Source: Candidatus Nanosynbacter sp. TM7-076
GTDB lineage: Bacteria > Patescibacteriota > Saccharimonadia > Saccharimonadales > Saccharimonadaceae
Reading direction: 5' to 3'
Assembly (NCBI RefSeq): GCF_022828325.1
Contig: NZ_JAJQJS010000003.1
Location: 1 to 64,000 of the forward strand
Length of the DNA: 64,000 nucleotides
Below, piece by piece: positions 41,249 to 49,792 of this stretch. Both the position numbers and the translations under genes were made by a program. The number at the start of each line of letters is the position of its first letter. Position 1 is the first letter of the stretch. Under the pieces are notes generated by a model. That model did no database searches and was not told the origin of the DNA. It saw only the letters and a program-made list of their open reading frames with translations.

Positions 41249-41568
41249 TATTTAATCTCCTTATTTTTTACCTGGCGAGCAACACGAGTTTTGCCGCCGT
41301 CAGCATTCTTTACTAAACCAACCCGACTGGTTTTGCCTGATTTCTCATCAACAACCAAAGCGACTTTGCTGATATCCATTGGTACGTGAATATCTTTTTT
41401 GCCGCCTTTTGGATTGTACTGGCTTGGCTTAACGTGGCGATGTCCAACACCAACACCTTCGACCAAAACAGTTCGGTCTTTTGTGTTAACTTTTAGAACT
41501 TTACCAGTTGTGCCTTTATTTTTACCAGCAATAATTTTTACGGTATCGTCTTTATGAATTCGAGCCAT
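41248..41568 (-). CDS. rplX: Ribosomal protein L24
   Basis: 106 residues; assembly initiator for the large subunit. The KOW motif is DTVKIIAGKNKGTTGKVLKVN; HRHVKPSQYNPKGGKKDIHVPMDISKVALV is also typical. One-base overlaps with rplN and rplE show tight coupling. Confidence 0.97.
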   Translation of the reverse strand: MARIHKDDTVKIIAGKNKGTTGKVLKVNTKDRTVLVEGVGVGHRHVKPSQYNPKGGKKDIHVPMDISKVALVVDEKSGKTSRVGLVKNADGGKTRVARQVKNKEIK

Positions 41569-41936
41569 TAGAGTACCTCCGGAGCTAAGCTGACGATCTT
41601 CATGTAACCCATATCGCGAAGTTCGCGTGGAACTGGACCGAAGACACGAGTAGCTTTTGGCTGCTTGTCATCGTTGATAATCACTACGGCGTTGTCGTCA
41701 AAACAGATTGTTGAGCCGTCTTTGCGGTGAATTTGATCGCGAGTACGAACAACTACAGCCTTAACAACAGATTTTTTCTTAACGTTACCGGTTGGGCTAG
41801 CGTCTTTTACCGAGCAGACGATTACGTCGCCAACGCGAGCGTAACGGCGTCGTGTACCACCAAGAACGCGGATACACAGAACTTCCCTAGCGCCTGAGTT
41901 GTCGGCTACCTTAAGGCGAGATTCTTGTTGGATCAT
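41568..41936 (-). CDS. rplN: Ribosomal protein L14
   Basis: 122 residues, normal length. [27 protein letters not shown] is the conserved start, and [16 protein letters not shown] and [26 protein letters not shown] complete the fold. The ATG overlaps the rpsQ stop by 4 bases. Confidence 0.98.
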   Translation of the reverse strand: MIQQESRLKVADNSGAREVLCIRVLGGTRRRYARVGDVIVCSVKDASPTGNVKKKSVVKAVVVRTRDQIHRKDGSTICFDDNAVVIINDDKQPKATRVFGPVPRELRDMGYMKIVSLAPEVL

Positions 41937-42244
41937 TTGTCGTCCTCCTTAGCCTCTTCCTTAGTTTCGCCAGAAACTTCGTCCTTTAGTTTGATAGAAC
42001 CGCGAGACTTTTCAATCACCTTAACTAGAGTAAAACTCTTAGTCTTGGAAATTGGGCGAGTCTCTTCGATCTGCACCTTGTCGCCTTCACCTGCTTCGTT
42101 GGTTTCATCGTGAGCAGTGTATTTGCGAGTCACGGTGTACTGCTTGCCGTATAGCGGATGCGTTTCGCGGCTAGTGACCGTCACAGTGATGGTCTTGTCG
42201 CGCTTGGCACTCGTTACGACGCCAATCAATGTTCGTCGGGCCAT
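41933..42244 (-). CDS. rpsQ: Ribosomal protein S17
   Basis: 103 residues. [69 protein letters not shown] is the S17 OB fold. An acidic C-terminal tail (about 20 residues, [13 protein letters not shown]) exceeds the usual 80-90 residue length. Confidence 0.97.
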   Translation of the reverse strand: MARRTLIGVVTSAKRDKTITVTVTSRETHPLYGKQYTVTRKYTAHDETNEAGEGDKVQIEETRPISKTKSFTLVKVIEKSRGSIKLKDEVSGETKEEAKEDDK

Positions 42245-42453
42245 TACTTGCTCTCCTTTGTGTTATTAATTTGTGTCAGCAGGCGTGCAATTTCCTTTCG
42301 GAGTGAACGCAACGCTTTTGGATTAACTAATTCGCCAGCAGCGTGAGAACGCTTTGCTTGAAGTAGGTCGTTTCGCTTTTCAGCCAATTCCTTCTTCAAA
42401 TCGTCAATCGTCTTAACAACTGCCGCTTTAACAGATTTCTTCGTTTCAGCCAT
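42244..42453 (-). CDS. rpmC: Ribosomal protein L29
   Basis: 69 residues, two long helices near the tunnel exit. TIDDLKKELAEKRNDLLQAKRSHAAGELVNPKALRSLRKEIARLLTQINN fits the family. One-base overlap with rplP and rpsQ. Confidence 0.95.
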   Translation of the reverse strand: MAETKKSVKAAVVKTIDDLKKELAEKRNDLLQAKRSHAAGELVNPKALRSLRKEIARLLTQINNTKESK

Positions 42454-42866
42454 TATGCGTCCTCCCGCTTGATGAACTTACATTTGACTGGCAATTTGTG
42501 GCTAGCCAGACGCATTGCTTCGCGAGCGACTTCCTCTGAAACACCCTGCATCTCAAACAGAACAGTACCAGCCTTTACCTTAGCAACGAAGAATTCTGGG
42601 TTACCTTTACCGCCACCCATCTTCAAGCCAAGTGGCTTTCGGGTAACTGGAGTGTGAGGGAAGATTCGAATCCAAATCTTACCACCACGCTTGATGTAAC
42701 GAGTCATCGCCTGACGAGCAGACTCGATTTGGCGGGAGTTGATGCGCTCATTTGATTGTGATTGCAATGCAAAGTCACCGAACGCGATGTAATTGCCACG
42801 AGTTGCTTGACCGCGGTTTTTTCCAATACGCACTTTGCGGTGCTTAGTTTTCTTTGGTAACAGCAT
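42453..42866 (-). CDS. rplP: Ribosomal protein L16
   Basis: 137 residues; helps place tRNA at the A and P sites. [25 protein letters not shown] is the conserved start, [33 protein letters not shown] the core. Confidence 0.98.
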   Translation of the reverse strand: MLLPKKTKHRKVRIGKNRGQATRGNYIAFGDFALQSQSNERINSRQIESARQAMTRYIKRGGKIWIRIFPHTPVTRKPLGLKMGGGKGNPEFFVAKVKAGTVLFEMQGVSEEVAREAMRLASHKLPVKCKFIKREDA

Positions 42867-43502
42867 TTAGCGACTCCTTTCTCCCTTATAAATCCACACT
42901 TTCACGCCAATGATACCAGCTGGTGTCTGAGCGCGAGCACAGTGGAAGTCAATATCAGCACGCAAGGTGTGTAGAGGCACTGATCCTTCAATTACCTTTT
43001 CGCGACGTGCCATTTCAGCACCGTTCAAACGACCAGCCACCTCAATACGAATACCTTTAGCGCCAGCATTCATGGTGTTTTGTGCGGTCATTTTAGTTGC
43101 ACGGCGGAAGTTGATTCGGCGCTCCAATTGGCGAGCGATATTCTCAGCCACCAATTTGGCTGCCAATTCTGGACGGCGAACTTCTTCAATGTTGATACGA
43201 ACTGGCTGACCAGCAATCTTCTCAACTTGCTTCTTCAATTCATTCACGCCAGCACCACCGCGACCGATAACAACACCAGCTTTTGCCGTGTGAATTGTAA
43301 TCGTGATCAAGTTAGCGCTACGCTCAATCTCAATGCGATTGATAGTTGGGCGTGAGGCAAATTTCTTTTCAATCAACTCGCGGATTTCGTGATCCTGACG
43401 AATCGCCTCTGCAAACTCTTTTTTATTGGCCGTAAACCAACGAGAGCTCCAGTTCTTATTGACCTGTAGGCGGAAGTTGATTGGATTCACTTTTTGACCC
43501 AT
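42867..43502 (-). CDS. rpsC: Ribosomal protein S3
   Basis: 211 residues; forms the mRNA entry. GQKVNPINFRL opens, the KH domain has AGVVIGRGGAGVNELKKQVEKIAG (GRGGAG loop), and the C-terminal domain has GAKGIRIEVAGRLNGAEMARREKVIEGSVPLHTLRADIDF. Adjacent to rplP and rplV with no gaps. Confidence 0.98.
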   Translation of the reverse strand: MGQKVNPINFRLQVNKNWSSRWFTANKKEFAEAIRQDHEIRELIEKKFASRPTINRIEIERSANLITITIHTAKAGVVIGRGGAGVNELKKQVEKIAGQPVRINIEEVRRPELAAKLVAENIARQLERRINFRRATKMTAQNTMNAGAKGIRIEVAGRLNGAEMARREKVIEGSVPLHTLRADIDFHCARAQTPAGIIGVKVWIYKGERSR

Positions 43503-43961
43503 TTACTTCTCCTCCTTTTTTGCTGCCGGTTTAGCGGCTTTTTTAGCTGCAGGCTTAGCAGTTTTTGCTTCTGCCTTAGCTTCGGCCTTTTTTGCAGGCG
43601 CTTTCTTTGGCTTTTCCGTGCCAGTTACTTCAACCAAAATATTTGAAGTCTTTTTCTGGAATGGCAAAGCGCGGCCACGTGATGCAGGCTTAAAGCGGCG
43701 CAAACGTGTACCAGTAGTAACGCTCAAAGTAGTAATTACCAAACTTTTAGCATCCAAGCCGTGGTTGTTGATAGCATTTGCCTTAGCGCTTTCGATAGCC
43801 TTTTTAACTGGACTAGCAGCGCGCTTTGGAACGTGCTCTAAGATAACTAGCGCATCAGCTACAGTACGACCTCGCACCAAGGCTGCGACTAGACTTACCT
43901 TACGTGGTGCCTGATCAACACCTTTAGCGTAAGCACGGACAGTATAAGTTGTATCAGCCAT
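43503..43961 (-). CDS. rplV: Ribosomal protein L22 with Lys/Ala-rich tail
   Basis: 152 residues. The L22 fold covers about 1-112 (APRKVSLVAALVRGRTVADALVILEHVPKRAASPVKKAIESAKANAINNHGLD and RGRALPFQKKTSNILVEV). The last ~40 residues are a histone-H1-like repeat of Lys, Ala and Pro (KKAPAKKAEAKAEA, KPAAKKAAKPAAKK), probably disordered and surface exposed. Such tails are common in high-charge ribosomal proteins of small genomes. Confidence 0.97.
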   Translation of the reverse strand: MADTTYTVRAYAKGVDQAPRKVSLVAALVRGRTVADALVILEHVPKRAASPVKKAIESAKANAINNHGLDAKSLVITTLSVTTGTRLRRFKPASRGRALPFQKKTSNILVEVTGTEKPKKAPAKKAEAKAEAKTAKPAAKKAAKPAAKKEEK

Positions 43962-43963
43962 GA

Positions 43964-44230
43964 TTACTTCTTATCCTTTCCACCGTGTTTACGGAATTTA
44001 CGAGTTGGACTAAACTCACCGAGCTTATGACCAACCATGTTTTCGGTAATCAGCACTGGTACGTGCACTCTACCGTTGTGAACAGCAATCGTTCGACCAA
44101 CCATCTCTGGGGTGATAGTCGAAGCGCGCGCCCACGTTTTGATAACGGTTCGATCGTCAAGGCTAAGAGCAGCAATTTTCTTTGCTAGCTTTACATCGAC
44201 GAATGGACCTTTCTTTAATGAACGACTCAT
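43964..44230 (-). CDS. rpsS: Ribosomal protein S19
   Basis: 88 residues. [22 protein letters not shown] and [53 protein letters not shown] are textbook S19 signatures. Confidence 0.98.
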   Translation of the reverse strand: MSRSLKKGPFVDVKLAKKIAALSLDDRTVIKTWARASTITPEMVGRTIAVHNGRVHVPVLITENMVGHKLGEFSPTRKFRKHGGKDKK

Positions 44231-44236
44231 CGTGAT

Positions 44237-45076
44237 TTACCTCTTCCTCTTCGCGTCGTGACGCGTGCGTACGATTAATTTATTCGAGCCTTTACGGCGA
44301 CGAGTTCGATAACCTAATGTCAATTGACCCCAAGGAGTACGTGGTGCTTTACCAGTACCGTGGCGACCACCGTCACCACCACCATGTGGGTGGTCTGCGG
44401 CGTTCATAACGACACCACGAACGGTTGGGCGAATACCCTTGCGACGCTTGCGACCAGCTGAACCGATCTTAACATTTTGGTGCTGGACGTTACCGACTAC
44501 ACCGATAGCAGCGGTAGCTTCCAAACGAACTTTGCGAACTTCGCCAGATGGCAATTTGATAGTTGCATAGTTGCCTTCTTTTGCCATCAACTGAGCTTTA
44601 GCACCGGCAGCGCGTACCATTTGTGCGCCCTTACCAGCGGTCAACTCAATAGCGTAAATCATCGTACCAACAGGAATAACTGACAATGGCAGGCGGTTTG
44701 AAGTCTCAATTGGAGCTTCTTCGCCAGTTCGGATAGTTTTACCCTTAACCATTGAGGTGTCAGCCAAGATGTAGTGGTACAAATTATACTGATCCTTAAC
44801 TCGAGCAATACGAGCTGAGCGGTTTGGATCGTATTCGATTTCTTCAATCGTCAAGGTCAAGCCTGCTGGCAAATTGTGGTTCACCAAGCGATAGTGACGA
44901 CGAACGCCGCCTCCGCGATGGCGAACAGTAATTCGACCTTGGTTGTTGCGACCGGCATTTTGCTTTTTAGCTTTAATCAGACTTTTAAGAGGTTTTCTTG
45001 TTGTAATGTCTGACAAATCCTGACTCGTCATGCCGCGACGAGCAGGAGTGGTTGGATTGTAAGCTTTCACTGGCAT
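44237..45076 (-). CDS. rplB: Ribosomal protein L2
   Basis: 279 residues, normal length; needed for subunit joining and the peptidyl-transferase centre. NNQGRITVRHRGGGVRRHYRLV, IEYDPNRSARIARV and the C-terminal VRGVVMNAADHPHGGGDGGRHGTGKAPRTPWGQ (with the functional His) are present. Confidence 0.98.
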   Translation of the reverse strand: MPVKAYNPTTPARRGMTSQDLSDITTRKPLKSLIKAKKQNAGRNNQGRITVRHRGGGVRRHYRLVNHNLPAGLTLTIEEIEYDPNRSARIARVKDQYNLYHYILADTSMVKGKTIRTGEEAPIETSNRLPLSVIPVGTMIYAIELTAGKGAQMVRAAGAKAQLMAKEGNYATIKLPSGEVRKVRLEATAAIGVVGNVQHQNVKIGSAGRKRRKGIRPTVRGVVMNAADHPHGGGDGGRHGTGKAPRTPWGQLTLGYRTRRRKGSNKLIVRTRHDAKRKR

Positions 45077-45396
45077 TACTTGGTCTCCTCCATCTGCTGC
45101 TCTACTGCGTCAAACACATCGAGCTTATCGCCTTCTTTCAGCGTCACGTAAGCCTTCTTCCAATCCTTGCGCGTTGTTGTGCCAGGATAACGATTCTTGC
45201 CTCGTGAGAAGCGCACAGCCTTGCCGTCTTGTACTAAGGTTTTAACCTTAACTACAGTAACGCCAAATTGCGCCTCTACAGCTGATTTGATTTCGTTCTT
45301 ATTCAAGTTAAGTGGAACGCGTAGCACATATACACCGTTGGCGCTCTGTGCGTAAGCCTTTTCACTAACGCGTGGGATAATAATCGTCTGTTTCAT
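45076..45396 (-). CDS. rplW: Ribosomal protein L23
   Basis: 106 residues; docking site at the tunnel exit. PRVSEKAYAQSANGVYVLRVPLNLNKNEIKSAVEAQFGVTVVKVKTL is typical, followed by a basic GKNRYPGTTTRKDWKKAYVTL segment. One-base overlap with rplB. Confidence 0.96.
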   Translation of the reverse strand: MKQTIIIPRVSEKAYAQSANGVYVLRVPLNLNKNEIKSAVEAQFGVTVVKVKTLVQDGKAVRFSRGKNRYPGTTTRKDWKKAYVTLKEGDKLDVFDAVEQQMEETK

Positions 45397-45397
45397 A

Positions 45398-45997
45398 TTA
45401 CGCTTCCTCCTTACCCAACCATGCAGTAATTACAGGTAGAGCTTTCGGTGTTATAACGATTGTATCCGCATTCAGAATGTGATAAACGCTTAGATAATTA
45501 GCGCGAACCACCAAAACGTTCTGAATATTGTTTGTAGCACGCATAAGTTCTGGCGTCTTCTCATCTACAACGATCAGAACACGGCGCTCGAACTTGTTGT
45601 CGGCTAGAAATGTTGCGACTTCCTTGGTCTTGCCAGTAGTCTTAATGTCTTTAACGACAATTTTCTTAGCTTCGTTAGCTACGGTCAAAGCTTGGCGAAC
45701 TGCCACTTTCTTAGCAGTCTTTGACAATTTTTTAGTGTAGTTTTCGTTACCGCGTGGGCCAAATACTACACCACCGCCGCGCCAGATTGGGTTACGGGTT
45801 GAACCGAAACGTGCTCGACCAGTTCCCTTTTGCTTCCATGGTTTTTTACCACCACCAGAAACTTCGCCGCGTTGCTTGGTTGTAGCGCTAGCTAGGCGTG
45901 CGTTTGCCAAGTAGCTGTCATATGCCAATTTCAACAATTCGTGATTTGGCACTTCCACAGCAAAAATGTCTTTAGGAAGTTTGGTTGAATCTGCCAT
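45398..45997 (-). CDS. rplD: Ribosomal protein L4
   Basis: 199 residues; lines the exit tunnel. KQRGEVSGGGKKPWKQKGTGRARFGSTRNPIWRGGGVVFGPRGN is the tunnel-loop signature, and VVRANYLSVYHILNADTIVITPKAL the C-terminal end. One-base overlap with rplC. Confidence 0.97.
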   Translation of the reverse strand: MADSTKLPKDIFAVEVPNHELLKLAYDSYLANARLASATTKQRGEVSGGGKKPWKQKGTGRARFGSTRNPIWRGGGVVFGPRGNENYTKKLSKTAKKVAVRQALTVANEAKKIVVKDIKTTGKTKEVATFLADNKFERRVLIVVDEKTPELMRATNNIQNVLVVRANYLSVYHILNADTIVITPKALPVITAWLGKEEA

Positions 45998-46611
45998 TAC
46001 TTGTTACCTCCTAAAATAATCAGCCCCTTTCGTGGTCCAGGAACAGCGCCCTTAACCCCGATTAGATTGGTCTCTGGATCAACATATGCCACTTCCAAGT
46101 TCTTAACAGTAACACGCTCATGACCCATGTGGCCAGCCATCGTCTTACCCTTGAAAACTTTTTGTGGATACATCGAGCCAATTGAACCCGGCTTACGAGT
46201 ATTACCTTTACCACCGTGCGTCTTACGATGACGCTTAAAGTTGTGGCGTTTAATGGTCCCAGCGAAACCTTTACCTTTGCTGGTTCCGGTTGCATCGACA
46301 AAATCGCCGACTTCAAACGCGGAAACATTAATTTCACTGCCAACTTTCAGATCCTCTGGAATCTGGTCGACGCGGAATTCCCGAATATGTTTCGGGGTCA
46401 CTTGGGCTGGCTTAACGTGTCCAGCCACGGCCTTGCTCAGGTTCTTACCCTCTCCAAAAGCTACCTGTACCGCATTGTAACCGTCGGTTTCGACAGTCTT
46501 CACCTGAGTAACGGTGACAGGGCCGGCTTGGATCAGCGTTACCGGAATGGCTTTGCCGTCTTCAGCCAAGAGCTGGGTCATACCAAGTTTGGTACCGAGA
46601 AGTGTTTTCAC
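45997..46611 (-). CDS. rplC: Ribosomal protein L3
   Basis: 204 residues with a GTG start (GAGGAAAA upstream). KTLLGTKLGMTQLLAEDGKAIPVTLIQAGP opens; GKGFAGTIKRHNFKRHRKTHGGKGNTRKPGSIG is the signature loop near the peptidyl-transferase centre. First gene of the rplC-to-rpsH unit. rpsJ, normally directly upstream, is 1.7 kb away with its own promoter. Confidence 0.97.
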   Translation of the reverse strand: MKTLLGTKLGMTQLLAEDGKAIPVTLIQAGPVTVTQVKTVETDGYNAVQVAFGEGKNLSKAVAGHVKPAQVTPKHIREFRVDQIPEDLKVGSEINVSAFEVGDFVDATGTSKGKGFAGTIKRHNFKRHRKTHGGKGNTRKPGSIGSMYPQKVFKGKTMAGHMGHERVTVKNLEVAYVDPETNLIGVKGAVPGPRKGLIILGGNK

Positions 46612-46752
46612 TTTTCCTCACTCCCACTTAAATACTCCTGATGACGTGCGGTTTCTGGGTTCTGGGAGAACGTTAAATGTAAACATCCGCTCATAACCAG
46701 ACCTGCTCATTCACCAAGGAGAACAGTTGATATTACGCGTAATAGAAATTAC
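46612..46752 (-). promoter_or_regulatory. Long leader of the rplC-rpsH operon
   Basis: About 140 untranslated bases separate the predicted transcription start from the rplC GTG. They contain a small hairpin (GTTCT-CCC-AGAAC, 46660-46672 region) and other short inverted repeats. In many bacteria the S10 operon leader is the target of ribosomal protein L4. Whether this leader is related is unknown. Confidence 0.4.
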
Positions 46753-46758
46753 CTCGTA

Positions 46759-46788
46759 ATTATAGCACATGAAGCGATAGACTGTCAA
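46759..46788 (-). promoter_or_regulatory. Strong promoter of the rplC-rpsH operon
   Basis: Minus strand TTGACA (46783-46788), an 18-base spacer, and TATAAT (46759-46764) with an extended TGC. Both hexamers match consensus. Confidence 0.85.
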
Positions 46789-46803
46789 CGAGTCCGACTA
46801 GGG

Positions 46804-47145
46804 TCAGCCCTCTGAGGAATCTGATTTTTTATAAATAGTTGCTAAGTTTGTACCAAGAGTGTGTACTTTGCCCGATCCCATAACTTGAGCGCCCACTAAC
46901 ACTGCCATTTTCGTGTCTGCGGAACATTCTTCTGCTAAATAATCGAACACGTTTAGTCCGCTTGGGTAACACAAATCCGGAAAGGCTTGGCGTAGCTCCC
47001 CTAGATTTCCTGTGATAAGTTCTATCTCTTCTCTACTGTGTATAAGCTTTGCTGATAAGCATGCTAATGTATAGCCATCTTGTTGCAGTGATTCTACGTC
47101 TCTCTCGATCCGCCGAGTAGCCTCTTCCAAGTCATCCCCGAACAT
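46804..47145 (-). CDS. In-frame continuation of the upstream unknown protein (second part)
   Basis: The frame after the TAA at 47176-47178 stays open (EAALEAAYKKMFGDD...) until 46804. 113 residues remain from its first ATG at 47145. The segment looks helical (LEEATRRIERDVESLQQ) then mixed, ending LATIYKKSDSSEG. No ribosome site precedes the ATG. It is most simply the C-terminal part of the protein encoded just upstream, cut off by one stop codon. Independent translation or stop readthrough would be needed for expression. The family is not recognised. Confidence 0.45.
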   Translation of the reverse strand: MFGDDLEEATRRIERDVESLQQDGYTLACLSAKLIHSREEIELITGNLGELRQAFPDLCYPSGLNVFDYLAEECSADTKMAVLVGAQVMGSGKVHTLGTNLATIYKKSDSSEG

Positions 47146-47175
47146 TTTCTTATAGGCGGCTTCCAGGGCAGCTTC

Positions 47176-47823
47176 TTATTTGCGCTTTTCTCTGTTTGCT
47201 CGCCGTCGCCTGATTGTATATTCGGATTGTTTAAGAAGCTTTTCTAATTCCTCTTCGCGCTCCTCATCAGTTAAGGCAAAAAACTTTTTACTTGCACGTT
47301 TTCTTATCTCGTAAGCATTTACGCTCCTGCATGATATAGCTCCTCGGACGCTCGCTTCGCTGAAGCCAAGACACTCCAGTATAGCCAGCCTACCCAAGCT
47401 TGAAGCTCCAGGCTGAAGATATTCATAAAAGAGACTGTTCTCATCTAGGTCGTTGTTGAACACTTGATAGCGCAGAGTAAGGATCGCCTCTCTAGCTGAC
47501 TCAACATACTCACATTTTTGTCCCCTGAGGCGTCTTGCCTCTTCCTCTACTAATAGACAAGATGTAGCCATTGTGGTTTCATAGCTGGGATCTTCCCGTA
47601 AATTGTCAGCATTGCCGAAGACAGCCAAGGCTTCTCTCTGTTGAGGATTCAACTTCTCTTCTGGTGGAATTATGGACCAAGTATCTGGACGTAGTTTGTT
47701 AAAATACTCTACAACCTCTGGATTTGATGGCAGATCCGGCCCATAATTAACCTTTATATCAGCAGCTTTAATACCGTCTAAAATAGTTGAGATCGACGGA
47801 GAGTTAAATCTAGTGTTTTCCAT
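47176..47823 (-). CDS. Uncharacterised protein ending at an in-frame TAA
   Basis: 215 residues from the ATG at 47823 (MENTRFNSPSIS). That ATG is at the predicted +1 of a consensus promoter, so upstream in-frame codons (to 47862) cannot be translated. LAILECLGFSEASVRGAISCRSVNAYEIRKRA (about residues 150-181) has the spacing of a helix-turn-helix. The C-terminus is highly basic (RRRRANREKRK). No family is recognised. The same frame continues after the stop for 123 more codons, so the full protein may have been about 340 residues. It lies between rpsJ and rplC, which are normally adjacent. Confidence 0.65.
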   Translation of the reverse strand: MENTRFNSPSISTILDGIKAADIKVNYGPDLPSNPEVVEYFNKLRPDTWSIIPPEEKLNPQQREALAVFGNADNLREDPSYETTMATSCLLVEEEARRLRGQKCEYVESAREAILTLRYQVFNNDLDENSLFYEYLQPGASSLGRLAILECLGFSEASVRGAISCRSVNAYEIRKRASKKFFALTDEEREEELEKLLKQSEYTIRRRRANREKRK

Positions 47824-47829
47824 GTTTTT

Positions 47830-47858
47830 ATTATACCAAAAAATAGCTAGAATGTCAA
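47830..47858 (-). promoter_or_regulatory. Consensus promoter; leaderless start at 47823
   Basis: Minus strand TTGACA (47853-47858), exactly 17 bases, and TATAAT (47830-47835) with an extended TGG. The ATG follows 6 bases later. This is the clearest leaderless case in the window. Confidence 0.85.
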
Positions 47859-47896
47859 TCATAGTATTTACATTAAGTATATTTCGTAAGCATAAG

Positions 47897-48229
47897 CTAA
47901 ATCATCACGCCAACCGGCGTAAACGAGGTCAGAATTGCCATGAAAATTATCGTGACGTACCAAATTTTCCGGTTGAATTGATATTTCTCAATCTTTAATA
48001 CCAGCAGCAACGCAATAAATAGCCCGGCAGGAATAGCTTGGACAACCAAACCGCCCATCTCAACTGGATTTTTTAGACGAAGCCACAACGCACTTAATAT
48101 CACAAAAACCACCAATTTCAAGAAAAATGAGCCGTCATTATCATAAATACGTTCGCGCCCTTTGCGACTAAACAGCTCGTTAGACTTCGAGCGATTACGA
48201 GCGTAAGTACGAGTTTTTTGTTTTGTCAT
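47897..48229 (-). CDS. Small three-helix membrane protein, unknown
   Basis: 110 residues. A basic N-terminus (MTKQKTRTYARNRSKSNEL, with RKGRERIYDNDGS) precedes three hydrophobic segments (about 35-50, 57-79 and 89-110). No family is recognised. An extended TGT-TATAAT box (48242-48247) lies 12 bases before the ATG, leaving a leader of about 5 bases. It sits just downstream of rpsJ's terminator. Confidence 0.7.
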   Translation of the reverse strand: MTKQKTRTYARNRSKSNELFSRKGRERIYDNDGSFFLKLVVFVILSALWLRLKNPVEMGGLVVQAIPAGLFIALLLVLKIEKYQFNRKIWYVTIIFMAILTSFTPVGVMI

Positions 48230-48249
48230 AAGCTAAATGAAATTATAAC

Positions 48250-48282
48250 ATAAAAAATCCGCCCCGTTCAAGAGGCGGAAAT
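48250..48282 (-). terminator. Terminator after rpsJ
   Basis: AATCCGCC (48257-48264) pairs with GGCGGAAATT (48273-48282). The minus strand continues with TTTTTTATG. Confidence 0.85.
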
Positions 48283-48298
48283 TTTATATATCGTTAAA

Positions 48299-48616
48299 TT
48301 ACATACGAATTTCAGCGTCAACGCCAGCTGGCAAGTTCAAGTTCTGCAAGCTGTCAATCGTCTTTGGTGTAGCGTTCGTAATGTCAATCAGACGCTTGTG
48401 AACGCGGCGCTCGTAAGATTCACCACCAGTTTTGTAAACGTGCGGACTCTTCACAACAGTGTAAGTGCTGCGTCGAGTTGGCAAAGGCACTGGACCAGCC
48501 ACGTTAGCACCCGTGCGAATTGCGGTGTCGATAATTTGTTTTGCTGATTGGTCAATGACTTTGTGGTCATAAGCCTTCAGACGAATACGGATTTTAATTC
48601 CTGTATCTTGAGCCAT
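48299..48616 (-). CDS. rpsJ: Ribosomal protein S10
   Basis: 105 residues from [19 protein letters not shown], with AGGAGGAGCT just before the ATG; an earlier in-frame ATG lacks a site. [38 protein letters not shown] and [10 protein letters not shown] are the signature. S10 is part of the small-subunit head and also pairs with NusB in antitermination. It is separated from rplC by three unknown genes, has its own promoter and its own terminator. Confidence 0.97.
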   Translation of the reverse strand: MAQDTGIKIRIRLKAYDHKVIDQSAKQIIDTAIRTGANVAGPVPLPTRRSTYTVVKSPHVYKTGGESYERRVHKRLIDITNATPKTIDSLQNLNLPAGVDAEIRM

Positions 48617-48706
48617 AGCTCCTCCTCTTATGTGCAATCTCGTAACCTCTAATTGCCCTATTTATAGTCAATCGAGTTCTCGAGATAAATTATTATTAAC
48701 TATGCG

Positions 48707-48735
48707 ATTATATCAGCAATTTTCTGCTTTATCAA
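48707..48735 (-). promoter_or_regulatory. Promoter of rpsJ
   Basis: Minus strand TTGATA (48730-48735), exactly 17 bases, and TATAAT (48707-48712) with an extended TGA. The -35 box lies inside the 3' end of ldh. The leader is about 85 bases. Confidence 0.75.
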
Positions 48736-49657
48736 GATGAGAAATCATTTCTGCAATAATTCCAGCGGATTTATTCAGCGATTCTTTTTCTCGCTCGGTA
48801 AGTGGATAGCCCGCCAAAATCTTCACGCCGTCGCTACTGATTGTTGATGGCAATCCAAGCACAACATTATTCAAGCCATATTCGCCTTCAGCCAAAGAGC
48901 AGACGGGATAAACCGTGTGCGTCGATTTTCGGAGCGCCGAAACAATCTTAGACACAACAAACCCAATCGCAAAATACGTCGATTTCTTCGTTTCAATCAC
49001 TCGATAAGCTCGGTCGCGAACCTTCTGCTCAATTCCGTCAATCATCTCCTCTGTAAATCCAGGATATTCCTTGATTGGCACTTCACCAATTTGTGCCGTT
49101 TCAATTGTCGAAAATGACGAATCGCCGTGCTCGCCCAAAATATAAGCATCAACCGCTTTACTGTCGACATTGAACGCGTCCGCCAAATACGACTTCATTC
49201 GTGAAGTATCAAGCGTCGTGCCCGTCCCAAACACGCGATTTTTCGGCAATCCAGACTCCTTAAGCGCCACGTAAGTCAGAACATCAACCGGATTACTGAC
49301 AATCACCAAATACGGCTTCGCGCCATTCGCCATAATATTTTTCACAATATCACGCATAATTTTTGCATTAACGTCAATCAGCTCCAACCGAGTCTGGCCA
49401 GGAAGTTGCGGCGCACCCGCGGTAATCACAACGATATCGTCGTCATTGATATCAGAATAATTTCCCGTATGAACCACGACATTTCTGTCAATTCCCATCG
49501 CGTCATTAATGTCAGCCGCTTGACCCCAAGCCAAATCCTCATTACGGTCAATCAACACAATCTCTTCAATAACACTACGCAACGCACACGCATAAGCCGC
49601 CGTCGCACCAACCATTCCGCCTCCGCCAACAATAACCAATTTCTGTTTATTCACCAA
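48713..49657 (-). CDS. ldh: L-lactate dehydrogenase
   Basis: 314 residues; reduces pyruvate to L-lactate and regenerates NAD+. The N-terminal VIVGGGGMVGATAAYACALR binds NAD. APQLPGQTRLELIDVN has the Gln of lactate (not malate) dehydrogenases and the mobile-loop Arg; VSNPVDVLTY, TTLDTSRMK and ILGEHGDSS (catalytic His) follow. Complete. With enolase it points to fermentative glycolysis. The gene has ribosome site GGAG and stands alone between rpsJ and tuf. Confidence 0.95.
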   Translation of the reverse strand: MVNKQKLVIVGGGGMVGATAAYACALRSVIEEIVLIDRNEDLAWGQAADINDAMGIDRNVVVHTGNYSDINDDDIVVITAGAPQLPGQTRLELIDVNAKIMRDIVKNIMANGAKPYLVIVSNPVDVLTYVALKESGLPKNRVFGTGTTLDTSRMKSYLADAFNVDSKAVDAYILGEHGDSSFSTIETAQIGEVPIKEYPGFTEEMIDGIEQKVRDRAYRVIETKKSTYFAIGFVVSKIVSALRKSTHTVYPVCSLAEGEYGLNNVVLGLPSTISSDGVKILAGYPLTEREKESLNKSAGIIAEMISHLDKAENC

Positions 49658-49742
49658 AATCTCCTTTTTCTGTTTTATATTAGATGTCTTTATTCTGCCA
49701 TAAACATTACCGCTTTGTCAATTAATCCTTCTTATAGCAATC

Positions 49743-49770
49743 AAAAATCCCCCGAAAGTTCGGGGGATTT
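49743..49770 (-). terminator. Terminator after tuf
   Basis: AAATCCCCCGAA (49745-49756) pairs with TTCGGGGGATTT (49759-49770), a 12-bp stem with a 2-base loop core and T-rich tail on the minus strand. Confidence 0.9.
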
Positions 49771-49792
49771 AATTAGGCTTGTGTTATCAAGA

